Below, in pieces: positions 6,499 to 15,202 of a stretch of 64,000 nucleotides of DNA (positions within the stretch are counted from its first letter, which is position 1; the number at the start of each line of letters is the position of its first letter). The notes under the pieces were generated by a model. The model was not told where the DNA came from and did not search any database. It was given only the letters and a program-made list of their open reading frames with translations. This stretch comes from Rahnella inusitata_A (GTDB lineage: Bacteria > Pseudomonadota > Gammaproteobacteria > Enterobacterales > Enterobacteriaceae), in contig NZ_CBCPJJ010000022.1 of the NCBI RefSeq assembly GCF_965118895.1, positions 1 to 64,000 on the forward strand. Reading direction: 5' to 3'. Both the position numbers and the translations under genes were made by a program.

Positions 6499-9471
6499 AT
6501 GCTGGCAACCATTACTGATTTTAAACAAAAAATTACCCTGATTCAGGACAGCGGGATCCAGTTCCTCGACTTCGCGTTAAAACCGGTCTGGGACGATGCA
6601 CTGCCCGCTAAGTTCGTGCGCAAAAGCGCCAACGGCCCGCTGCTGCGTCTGGATTACAACGCGCAAAGCGGTCGCCATTTCCTGCCGGGTCTCGACGGCG
6701 CTGCGCCTGAAGTGGTTCGCCCGGAGTTCAGTTTTTCGCTTGAGCAATCCCTAGCGTTGCTTGATCAGATCTGGCTTCCGCTGCCGTTTCTGCGCTTCAA
6801 CCCACCGCGCACCTTCATGGCCGGGCCGGACAACTGGGCACGGGTGCAAATCCGTGCGCTGGATGTGCCCGAAGCCGATGGAAGCACGCACCGCGTGGTG
6901 ATCGCGTTTGATACCCGCGTGGTGGCAGGCGATGACGAGCAGACGCAGCTGGCACCGACGCCGGATGACGTCAAAAACGGCATCAACTTTGCGCTGGCGT
7001 GGCATAACGAAGAGCTGCCCGATTTTCTCGATCAGACCTGGGTAGACGGCTGGTTGCGTGAAGTCTTCACCGAGCAGGCGGCGATCCGCGAACTGCGCGA
7101 AGTCCGCAACATCAAAGTGGCGCTGCGCGAATTTGAATATCAGGCGCATTACCTGAACGTGCTGGGGATGCTCGGCAGTCAGCTGGGCATTCCTGAGCTG
7201 AAGATCAACGGCGCGACCTTGCAGGAGCCGTCGATCAACGTCGATCTGATTCTGGACGTCGGCAATTCGCACACCTGCGGCATTCTGGTGGAAGACCACG
7301 TCGGCGAAACCGACGGCCTGAAACAAACCAGCGAGCTGCAACTGCGCGATCTCTCCCAGTCGCATTTTCTTTATAACGAACTGTTCGAAAGCCGCGTGGA
7401 GTTCTCGCAGGCACGCTTCGGCAAACCAAACTTCTCCGTGGAAAGCGGCCGTGATGATGCCTTTATCTGGCCGTCGATTCTGCGTGCCGGGCGCGAAGCC
7501 AGCCGTCTGGCGCAGTTGCGCGAAGGCACGGAAGGATCCACCGGCCTCTCCAGCCCGCGCCGCTACTTGTGGGATGAGGACAGCTACACGCCGGGCTGGC
7601 GTTTCAGTCAGGGCGGTCACGGCGCGGTGCAGGAACCGGTCGCCGCCGCGATGCCGCTGACGTTTCTGATTAATGATGAAGGCCAGCCGCTGTCAGATCT
7701 CGCGCCGGAAGATCGTCTGCCGGTGTTTTCCGCGCACTACAGCCGCAGTTCAGTGATGACGCTGATGCTGTCCGAACTGCTGGCCCAGGCGCTGATGCAA
7801 ATCAACAGCCCCGCCCAGCGCGCCAAAATGCTGCGCTCTTCCGCGCCGCGCCAGCTGCGTAACATCATTCTGACCTTGCCTTCGGCGATGCCGAAACCGG
7901 AGCGTGAGATTTTCCGCCGCCGGATGCAGGAAGCGATTGGTCTGGTGTGGAAATCCATGGGCTGGCATCCGTCGGACGACGGTTTTAAAACGCAGGCCGA
8001 CAAAGCTAAAAGCCGTATGCCGGTGCCGGATGTGCAGATGGAGTGGGACGAAGCCACCTGCGGGCAGATGGTGTACCTGTACAACGAAACGCAGGTGAAT
8101 TTTGGCGGTCATACCGGCGAATTTTTTGCCAGCATGGCGCGCCCGGATCGCCAGCTGGCTGACGATGAACCTGTTGGCAAAACCCTGCGTATCGCTTCGA
8201 TTGATATCGGCGGCGGCACGACCGATCTGGCTATCACGCAATACTGGCTCGACGACGGCATGGGCAATAACGTCAAAATTACTCCACGCCTCCTGTTCCG
8301 TGAAGGCTTTAAAGTGGCGGGTGACGATATTCTGCTCGATGTCATCCAGCTGTATATTTTGCCTGCCCTGCACGCCACGCTGAAAAAAGCCGGTCTGGCC
8401 AATCCTGACGGCCTGATGACCCGCCTGTTCGGCAGCGAAGGTCGGATGGACGGTCACGCGACGCTGCGCCAGCAAAGCACTTTGCAGATTTTCATTCCTC
8501 TGGCGCACGCGGTACTGGAAGTGTACGAACGTTTCGACCCGCTCGATACCCACGCAGAAATCGACGCCCCTTTCGGCGAGTTGCTTGAACAACGTCCGAC
8601 ACAAAAAGTCCTCGACTATCTGCACGGCGAGATCCAGCGCACGCTGCCCGCCGGTTCGCCGGTGTTCGACATTTTGCAGGCCCCGCTGGTGCTGAAACTC
8701 AGTAAGCTGCACAGCGAGTTTTTGTCCAACCGCATGAGCATCACGCAAAACCTGCGTTCGCTGTGCGAAGTGGTCTCGTTGCATGACTGCGACGTATTGC
8801 TGCTGACCGGTCGCCCTTCGCGCTTCCCCGGTATTCAGGCGCTGTTCCGCCACCTGCAACCGCTGCCGATCAACCGTATGCTGTCGCTGGATGGCTATCA
8901 CACCAGCGGCTGGTATCCGTTCAATAAACTGGGGCGTATTGATAACCCGAAATCTACCGCCGCCGTCGGCGCGATGCTGTGTCTGCTGGCGCTGGATCTG
9001 CGGCTGCCGGGCTTCTACTTCAAAGCCGGTGATTTTCAACCGTATTCCACCGTGCGCTATCTCGGCATGCTCGATGGCAATCAGGCGCTGACCGATGACA
9101 ACGTCTGTTACAGCGATATCGATCTGGACGCGCATGATTACAAACTCGACGGCGCGGCCAGTTTCCGTATTCGCGGCGCGATTTGTCTGGGCTTCCGCCA
9201 GCTGGAAAACGAACGCTGGCCGGCGTCGCCGCTGTACACCCTGTCCATTGCCGAGCCGGAACTGGCGCGTAAAGTGGCAGGCGACAGCGTGCTGCGCGTG
9301 AAACTGGCGGTAAAAAAGGGGGAAGATCACCCGACGCCGGAGTATTTCGACATCGCCAGCGCAGTGCTGGATAACGGCACCAAAGTGCCGTCTCATCACC
9401 TGCGACTTCGGCTGAACACACTGGGCGAGAGCCATTACTGGATCGACAGTGGGAGCGTATTCGTCTCATGA
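6499..9471 (+). CDS. srfB: SrfB-family protein with actin/Hsp70-like nucleotide motifs
   Basis: A 990-residue soluble protein of the SrfB virulence-factor family. Two segments look like the phosphate loops of the actin/Hsp70/sugar-kinase (ASKHA) fold: ILDVGNSHTCGILVE around residue 253 and ASIDIGGGTTDLAITQYW around residue 569. An unusual insert of about 300 residues separates them. This suggests an ATPase rather than a secreted effector; no signal peptide is present. It lies 3 bases after srfA and its stop overlaps srfC by ATGA, so the three are co-translated. The ATPase idea is inference from motifs; the family assignment is firmer. Confidence 0.87.
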   Translation: MLATITDFKQKITLIQDSGIQFLDFALKPVWDDALPAKFVRKSANGPLLRLDYNAQSGRHFLPGLDGAAPEVVRPEFSFSLEQSLALLDQIWLPLPFLRFNPPRTFMAGPDNWARVQIRALDVPEADGSTHRVVIAFDTRVVAGDDEQTQLAPTPDDVKNGINFALAWHNEELPDFLDQTWVDGWLREVFTEQAAIRELREVRNIKVALREFEYQAHYLNVLGMLGSQLGIPELKINGATLQEPSINVDLILDVGNSHTCGILVEDHVGETDGLKQTSELQLRDLSQSHFLYNELFESRVEFSQARFGKPNFSVESGRDDAFIWPSILRAGREASRLAQLREGTEGSTGLSSPRRYLWDEDSYTPGWRFSQGGHGAVQEPVAAAMPLTFLINDEGQPLSDLAPEDRLPVFSAHYSRSSVMTLMLSELLAQALMQINSPAQRAKMLRSSAPRQLRNIILTLPSAMPKPEREIFRRRMQEAIGLVWKSMGWHPSDDGFKTQADKAKSRMPVPDVQMEWDEATCGQMVYLYNETQVNFGGHTGEFFASMARPDRQLADDEPVGKTLRIASIDIGGGTTDLAITQYWLDDGMGNNVKITPRLLFREGFKVAGDDILLDVIQLYILPALHATLKKAGLANPDGLMTRLFGSEGRMDGHATLRQQSTLQIFIPLAHAVLEVYERFDPLDTHAEIDAPFGELLEQRPTQKVLDYLHGEIQRTLPAGSPVFDILQAPLVLKLSKLHSEFLSNRMSITQNLRSLCEVVSLHDCDVLLLTGRPSRFPGIQALFRHLQPLPINRMLSLDGYHTSGWYPFNKLGRIDNPKSTAAVGAMLCLLALDLRLPGFYFKAGDFQPYSTVRYLGMLDGNQALTDDNVCYSDIDLDAHDYKLDGAASFRIRGAICLGFRQLENERWPASPLYTLSIAEPELARKVAGDSVLRVKLAVKKGEDHPTPEYFDIASAVLDNGTKVPSHHLRLRLNTLGESHYWIDSGSVFVS

Positions 9472-11837
9472 CTTTAACCAACACGACCTCAGAAAATCTG
9501 AATGCCGGCCTGCTGGAACAGCAATTTACACAGATTGATGACACCATCGGTGATGCGCTGGAATGGGTGGAACTGACCCGCGTTCAGGCACCGCGTCTGG
9601 ATCTGGAAGCCGATCGCCTGAATCTGCAACTTCAACGCTGCCGCGATAAAGCGCGCCGCCTGACGCAGGCGGCAAAACTCACGCAAACTCTGGGCTTTTA
9701 CGGCCATTCACAGGCAGGCAAATCCTACCTGATTTGTGCGCTGGCGGCCGGTAACTATGGCCGTCTTGAAACCCGGCTCGGCGGCGTGACGCTCGATTAC
9801 CTGACACAGATTAATACTGGCAACCGCGCCGCGCGTCTTGCGACCCGCTTCACCCGTCAGACCGAGCTGAAAGACCGCGCCTATCCGGTTCGCGTGTTGC
9901 TGCTCAATGAAGCCGATTTGGCGCGCATTATGGTTCGTGCCTTCCAGCCGGATGCGTTGTATCACGTGCCGGATACCCGGCAGATCACCGAGCATCTGAA
10001 TACACTGGCGATGCATCGTCAGCCTTTACCGGTGCCGGGATTCAGTAGTGAGGAGATGATGGGATTGTGGGATTCCATGATTCGCCTCGACGCCCGCCGT
10101 TTCCGTCATCTGAATGCGCATTACTGGCCGGTCGCCGTGAAGCTCGCACCCTATCTGAACATCGACGACCGTGCGCGTCTGTTCTCTCTTTTGTGGGGCA
10201 ATGTGCCTGCGCTGACCACGGCATATCGTCATTACGCCCACACGCTGCAACATCTGGGTGGCGCACAAAGTCTTCTCGCGCCGCTGGGCGTTCTGGTTGA
10301 TGATGCTATGCAACCGGCTGACGGAATTTTCAGCCAGTCACCGGCCTATGATATTGAAATTTCGGTATGTCCTGAATTTAACGATCAAAGCGCTGCGCCA
10401 GTGACGTTGTCACTTGAAGAACTGACGATGCTGGCCGCTGAAGTGCAAATTCCCCTGCTTTCTCCCCCGCGTGAAGCATTGTTTGAAGAGATCGACTTAT
10501 TGGATTTACCTGGCTACGGCGCGGCAGATGAAGAAATTGACGGCGAAGACGACATCACTCCGTTGTTCCGCGCCAAGATCGCCTATTTACCGGAGCGTTA
10601 TACCGATCGCCATGAGATGAACATGCTGATGGTGTGCACCGCCGCCGATAAACGTGAGGACGTGGTGGCCGTGGGCCGCACGCTGGAGCACTGGGTCAAA
10701 GAGATGCACGGCGAAAACCCGCAGGTGCGCAGCCGCCGCAAACCGGGTCTGGTGTGGGTGCTGACGCCGTTTGACCGCCGTATGACCGAGTCAGTGCATT
10801 ACGACGAGGCCGTGCAGCGCCACGTGGGTAATCCGGGCGATGCCTGGGGGGCGCTGCTGGCCATGGACGATCGCGGTTTACAACGCATGGCCGATTATCT
10901 GGTAGCGGAAATCCGTCCGGAAATTCGCCTTAACCGTCTGGCGGAACAGCGTGACGAACTACGTCGTGAACTGGGCGATAATCTGCTGGGCAGCTGGTAT
11001 CAGGAAGGTGAAACTGCCGATCCGGCGCAGAAACAGCGTACCGTGCAGACGGTGATCAAAGCGCTGCAAACCCGCACCGGCGTTCACGGTGAGCTGCTGG
11101 AAAAACTGCTCCCGAGCCGCGACGAGCTGCACCGCATCTATCACGAACTGTCGGCACAGCCCGATGACACCCGCGTGCAGGATGACGCTGGCATCGAAAG
11201 TTTTGGCATCGGCATCAATATCGACCTGTTCGCCGAACAGCAGGACACGCAGGTCTGGCAGGAACAAACCGACGACGGCACAGCGTTTGCGCGTCAGGTA
11301 CAACGATACTGGATCAACCATTTACGCAGCCTGCCGGAAAACGAACCGCTGATTGCACTGCTCGGCGTCGCCAAGCCTACCGTTGAATTACTGATGGAGG
11401 AGCTGATTACCGCCAGCTTCCGTCTGGAAATGGGCGAATCGCTGACCCGCTCGCTCGGCGGCGCACTTCCTGTGGGAACGCGTGAGCATGAACATCACGC
11501 TGACCGTCAGGTCTCGCGCGCGCTGACCGTGCTGGGTGATTTCGTGGCGTGGCTGGGCTTTGAGAAACAGAATGAGGCAGACAGACCGGATAGCCGCATT
11601 AATAAGGGGAATAAGATTTTTGCCAAACCGCAGAAAAGCGTCGCCAGCTGGAAATCCACCCAGCGACTGACCAAACTCTCCGCCACACCGACCAATTCCA
11701 CGGCGTTTTACATCTACGACTGGCTGGTCGGCTTGCAGGAAAGCATCATGCGCAACGCCGGTTACGCCGCAGGCGGCGAAATCCCCGGCGCGCAGCGTGA
11801 ACGGCTGGTGCAGATGCTGCGAGAGCTGAAAGCTTAA
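9468..11837 (+). CDS. srfC: SrfC-family putative P-loop GTPase
   Basis: A 789-residue protein of the SrfC (putative virulence factor) family. It has a Walker A motif GHSQAGKS at residues 79-86 and a DxxG-like G3 motif, DLPGYG, at 346-351, as in dynamin-like or septin-like GTPases. WVLTPFD further on may be a degenerate G4. No signal peptide is present. The start ATG overlaps the srfB stop (ATGA). A terminator follows directly, making srfC the last gene. Together with the ASKHA-like SrfB and membrane-spanning SrfA this looks like an envelope-associated NTPase machine; that combined role is inference. Confidence 0.85.
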   Translation: MTLTNTTSENLNAGLLEQQFTQIDDTIGDALEWVELTRVQAPRLDLEADRLNLQLQRCRDKARRLTQAAKLTQTLGFYGHSQAGKSYLICALAAGNYGRLETRLGGVTLDYLTQINTGNRAARLATRFTRQTELKDRAYPVRVLLLNEADLARIMVRAFQPDALYHVPDTRQITEHLNTLAMHRQPLPVPGFSSEEMMGLWDSMIRLDARRFRHLNAHYWPVAVKLAPYLNIDDRARLFSLLWGNVPALTTAYRHYAHTLQHLGGAQSLLAPLGVLVDDAMQPADGIFSQSPAYDIEISVCPEFNDQSAAPVTLSLEELTMLAAEVQIPLLSPPREALFEEIDLLDLPGYGAADEEIDGEDDITPLFRAKIAYLPERYTDRHEMNMLMVCTAADKREDVVAVGRTLEHWVKEMHGENPQVRSRRKPGLVWVLTPFDRRMTESVHYDEAVQRHVGNPGDAWGALLAMDDRGLQRMADYLVAEIRPEIRLNRLAEQRDELRRELGDNLLGSWYQEGETADPAQKQRTVQTVIKALQTRTGVHGELLEKLLPSRDELHRIYHELSAQPDDTRVQDDAGIESFGIGINIDLFAEQQDTQVWQEQTDDGTAFARQVQRYWINHLRSLPENEPLIALLGVAKPTVELLMEELITASFRLEMGESLTRSLGGALPVGTREHEHHADRQVSRALTVLGDFVAWLGFEKQNEADRPDSRINKGNKIFAKPQKSVASWKSTQRLTKLSATPTNSTAFYIYDWLVGLQESIMRNAGYAAGGEIPGAQRERLVQMLRELKA

Positions 11838-11859
11838 GACCTTAGTTCTACAAAGAAGA

Positions 11860-11888
11860 AGCCGGAGTTGAAAACTTCGGCTTTTTTT
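11860..11888 (+). terminator. Rho-independent terminator of srfABC
   Basis: Stem AGCCGGAG / CTTCGGCT with loop TTGAAAA, followed by seven T residues, 22 bases after the srfC stop. Confidence 0.85.
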
Positions 11889-12035
11889 GCTCCCTCTTCC
11901 CGCACCGCGACTTAAGATATCTCCCTGGCGTTTCCCCTGTAATTGTTGAATGGATACAGACATCCGCAAACCCAAAATGCCGGACAATAAGATCGCCTAA
12001 ACGGCTACAAAAAATCCTAAATATTCTGTAACTTT

Positions 12036-12066
12036 GGCCGATAGATTTCTCTTTCGGCCTTTTTTC
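12036..12066 (+). terminator. Terminator-like hairpin in the hscC leader
   Basis: Stem GGCCGA / TCGGCC followed by seven T residues, ending about 24 bases before the hscC start and about 10 bases before its ribosome site. Because srfC is already terminated at 11888, this second terminator either ends a short transcript starting at about 11.9-12.0 kb or acts as an attenuator of hscC. Confidence 0.6.
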
Positions 12067-12089
12067 AGTTTATTTGGGGAGTGATACGG

Positions 12090-13775
12090 ATGTTGATAGG
12101 GATCGATTTAGGCACTTCAAACAGTGCGGTGTCCATCTGGCAGGACGGTCAGGCCGTGCTGATACCCAATGCCTACGGGCATAATCTGACGCCTTCGGTT
12201 GTCGGCCTCGATGATGACGGACACATGCTGACCGGTGCACCCGCCCACGCCCGCCTGTTCACACATCCCGATTTAACCCTTTCCAGTTTCAAACGTTTCA
12301 TGGGCACCGACCATCAGTTCAGGCTCGGCAACCAGTATTTTCGCGCCGAAGAACTCTCCGCGCTTTTATTACGCAGCCTGAAGGCCGATGCCGAACAACA
12401 TTGCGGCTGCAACGTTGAGCGCGCCATTATCACTGTTCCGGCCTATTTCAATGACATCCAGCGTAAAGCGGTCAAAACCGCCGGAGAAATGGCTGGCCTG
12501 CACGTTGAGCGGCTGCTGAACGAACCGACAGCCGCGTCGCTGGCGTACGGACTGGCGAATCAGCAGGAGCAAAAGTTTCTGGTGTTCGATCTGGGCGGCG
12601 GCACTTTTGATGTCTCTATTATCGATATGTTTGAAGGCGTGTTTGAAGTGCGCGCCAGCAGCGGCGACGTGTTCCTCGGCGGCGATGATTTCACCCGCAG
12701 CCTGGTCAGCTGGATGCTGGTACAGCATCCGCAACTCGATAAAGAGGATAGCGGGTTGCAGGGACGGCTGACGACGCTGGCGGAAAGAGCCAAACGCCAG
12801 CTGACGGCGCAGGATAGCGTCGACGTCAGCTATCAGCACGAGGGCGCGGCACTGAACTGGACAATCACCGCCGATATTCTGGCGCAGTGCTGCGAAAGCG
12901 CGCTGGAGCGGATGAAAAAACCGGTCATTCAGGCGTTGCGCGATGCCAAATTCTCTCCGGATCAGGTCGATCATATCGTACTGGTGGGCGGTGCAACGCG
13001 GATGCCATTGGTGCGTCAGGCCGTCGCGCGATTATTTGGCCGATTCCCTCGTTGTGACCTTCAACCCGATGAAGCTGTGGCAATAGGGGCAGGCATTCAG
13101 GCGGGGCTGGCAATGCAGGATCAGGCGCTCGATGATATCGTTCTGACCGATGTGATGCCATTTACGCTGGGGATCGAAATCGCACGCCGTAAAGGCGAAG
13201 GCTATGAAAGCGGGCATTTCCTGCCGCTGATCGAGCGCAACAGCTTTGTGCCGGTCAGCCGTGTGGAATCCATTGTCACAATCACCCCTCAGCAAAAAGT
13301 CATTGAGCTCGCTATTTATCAGGGGGAAGCCCGCCGGGTGACCGACAACATTCTGCTCGGTTCATTATCCGTGGATGTGCCGCCACGCCCTGCGGGAGAA
13401 ATCACCGCAGATGTGCGTTTCACCTATACGCTCGACGGCATTCTGGAAGTGGAATGCAAAGTCGACAATACCGGTGAGATGCAAAAACTGGTGATCGAAA
13501 AATCCCCCGGTTCGCTGACGCCGGAGCAAATCTCCGCCAGCCTGCTGCGGCTGGAAAATATCAAACAGCATCCGCGCGAGCAACTGGTCAACCGCCACTT
13601 AGTCGCCGAAACGAATGCGTTTTATGAACAAAGTCTCGGCGACCAGCGTCGGTATATCGCCGATCATTTGTACCGCTTCGAAAGCGTGCTCGATACGCAG
13701 GATGCAAGACTGATTGCCGAAGCGCGCAAGGAGATTGAAGGCTTGCTTGAGTATCTGCGCAAGGAATGGGAGTAA
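12090..13775 (+). CDS. hscC: Hsp70-family chaperone HscC
   Basis: A 561-residue Hsp70 homologue, close in length and sequence to E. coli HscC (about 556) and shorter than DnaK because the lid is reduced. ATPase motifs: GIDLGTSNSAVSIW (residues 3-16), VFDLGGGTFDVSIID and HIVLVGGATRMPLV. Residues beyond about 375 form the substrate-binding domain. I chose ATG 12090 with GGAG nine bases upstream over the in-frame GTG at 12081. Two J-domain genes follow within 4 bases and by overlap, so chaperone and cochaperones form one operon, comparable to E. coli hscC with djlB/djlC nearby. The client proteins are unknown. Confidence 0.9.
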   Translation: MLIGIDLGTSNSAVSIWQDGQAVLIPNAYGHNLTPSVVGLDDDGHMLTGAPAHARLFTHPDLTLSSFKRFMGTDHQFRLGNQYFRAEELSALLLRSLKADAEQHCGCNVERAIITVPAYFNDIQRKAVKTAGEMAGLHVERLLNEPTAASLAYGLANQQEQKFLVFDLGGGTFDVSIIDMFEGVFEVRASSGDVFLGGDDFTRSLVSWMLVQHPQLDKEDSGLQGRLTTLAERAKRQLTAQDSVDVSYQHEGAALNWTITADILAQCCESALERMKKPVIQALRDAKFSPDQVDHIVLVGGATRMPLVRQAVARLFGRFPRCDLQPDEAVAIGAGIQAGLAMQDQALDDIVLTDVMPFTLGIEIARRKGEGYESGHFLPLIERNSFVPVSRVESIVTITPQQKVIELAIYQGEARRVTDNILLGSLSVDVPPRPAGEITADVRFTYTLDGILEVECKVDNTGEMQKLVIEKSPGSLTPEQISASLLRLENIKQHPREQLVNRHLVAETNAFYEQSLGDQRRYIADHLYRFESVLDTQDARLIAEARKEIEGLLEYLRKEWE

Positions 13776-13777
13776 CG

Positions 13778-13922
13778 GCATGAGTATCTGGTCCGTTTTA
13801 GGCATCGACCCTACTGACGATCTTAGCGATATCAAACGCGCTTATGCCCGCAAATTGAAAACCACACGGCCTGATCGGGATCCTCAGGGATATCAGCGAC
13901 TGAGAGAAGCGTTTGAAGAGGC
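13778..13922 (+). repeat. 145-bp perfect direct repeat, copy 1 (J-domain 5' end)
   Basis: Identical base for base to 15058-15202. It starts two bases before the ATG and ends after codon 47 plus two bases, covering the whole J domain. Beyond both borders the two genes differ strongly. Confidence 0.97.
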
Positions 13923-15063
13923 GAAAAAATCGCTTTTTAAAGCTGATTTTTGTAGCAGTGCTGCTGATTTTGAAAACCCGCAATACGTCGACTGCTTTCA
14001 AACTACCAAATCTGAAAACACCTCCAGCTTATCGAAACAGGATATCGTCAGGCAGGTCGATGAAATCGTTACCTTGTTACTCACTGATGCGGTAGCCGGT
14101 TTTCAACGCCTTTATACTTGTGTATCTGGCGATCTGCAGGAAAATATCACGGCCCACGAGATGTTTAATCATTTACTCGCTGAGACGATGGGGAAAAGCG
14201 AAGGCATAACTTCTCATTTGCTGAAAAATGTTGCAGCTATGCTGGGCTGGGAAATCGATAACGTCCGTCCTGAGGGTATAACAAATGTTCAGTTACTGGC
14301 TATTTATGCCCAGATCGAGAAGACAGAAGCGGAACTATACTGGGATTCTCTTGCAACCCAGTCAGTGGTGACGAAACAAGAAAGCGAACGATTTAGGCTA
14401 TTAAGTGTTGAGGGTGAAAAACTGTCATTTCGGGTAAGGCTCATTCCTGACTATGTCGGCAAGTTATATCAGGTTGTCGAGGAAATCAGTGCTCATCATC
14501 CCGTGTTGCTGCCGCGAATAAACTCGCAACTTATTCAGGATCTTTCCGGTCGCTGTTTTATGCTGGACTGGAGAAAGACATTTTTTATCGCGTTCTGGAG
14601 CATGGTGATCGCCATCGGGATGCGCCATGATGCGCATGTACTGCGTGACGCACCGATTATCGTCGCCATTCTGCTCATCTGCACAGTATGTAAAAGCCAA
14701 ATAAAGCGAAGCTTCCCGCAAGCCCCCGCCCTCGTTCAAATATATGAAGCCCTTCTTTCACTGCTTATTTTAGCCACATTTGCTAAGATTTTCAGCGGAC
14801 TGTATAACGAGTTGCATTTCATGAACGACGATCCGAGTCGCGGCCCCGTGCTATTTGCCATGCTCACTGCATTTTCACTATTTTGCATTTGGGCGATTTG
14901 TCCTCGCTACTGGCGTTGGTACAACCTCATCAGTAACAGCCTGATTGCCCTTGTCACATTTCCATGGAGGCAGGTAAAGAAACCTGGTTGGTTTTGGCGA
15001 ATCGCCGTGTGCGGGATAATGCTCTATCTCTATTCTTGGTTAGTTACATGGGCGGTGGCATGA
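13780..15063 (+). CDS. Membrane J-domain protein 1 (DjlB/DjlC-like)
   Basis: A 427-residue protein. Residues 1-48 are a J-like domain (LGIDPTDDLSDIKRAYARKL) in which the usual HPD tripeptide is RPD (residues 30-32). Residues 50-265 are soluble, and about five membrane helices fill the rest from about 268. HPD is the motif with which J proteins stimulate Hsp70 ATPase; the change is also present in the next gene, so it is probably a feature of this HscC-specific group. The start is ATG 13780, four bases after the hscC stop; the upstream extension of the frame lies inside hscC. It ends in an ATGA overlap with the next J gene. Confidence 0.85.
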   Translation: MSIWSVLGIDPTDDLSDIKRAYARKLKTTRPDRDPQGYQRLREAFEEAKKSLFKADFCSSAADFENPQYVDCFQTTKSENTSSLSKQDIVRQVDEIVTLLLTDAVAGFQRLYTCVSGDLQENITAHEMFNHLLAETMGKSEGITSHLLKNVAAMLGWEIDNVRPEGITNVQLLAIYAQIEKTEAELYWDSLATQSVVTKQESERFRLLSVEGEKLSFRVRLIPDYVGKLYQVVEEISAHHPVLLPRINSQLIQDLSGRCFMLDWRKTFFIAFWSMVIAIGMRHDAHVLRDAPIIVAILLICTVCKSQIKRSFPQAPALVQIYEALLSLLILATFAKIFSGLYNELHFMNDDPSRGPVLFAMLTAFSLFCIWAICPRYWRWYNLISNSLIALVTFPWRQVKKPGWFWRIAVCGIMLYLYSWLVTWAVA

Positions 15064-15202
15064 GTATCTGGTCCGTTTTAGGCATCGACCCTACTGACGA
15101 TCTTAGCGATATCAAACGCGCTTATGCCCGCAAATTGAAAACCACACGGCCTGATCGGGATCCTCAGGGATATCAGCGACTGAGAGAAGCGTTTGAAGAG
15201 GC
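15058..15202 (+). repeat. 145-bp perfect direct repeat, copy 2
   Basis: Second copy of the repeat at 13778-13922, at the 5' end of the second J-domain gene. Complete identity, including third codon positions, points to recent gene conversion or partial duplication. Confidence 0.97.

Noticed and set aside
7750..9435. A 561-codon open frame antisense to srfB
   Set aside because: It lies wholly inside srfB in a GC-rich region, where antisense frames stay open by codon bias. Its composition (Arg/Gln/His-rich) is that of a shadow and no ribosome site is present.
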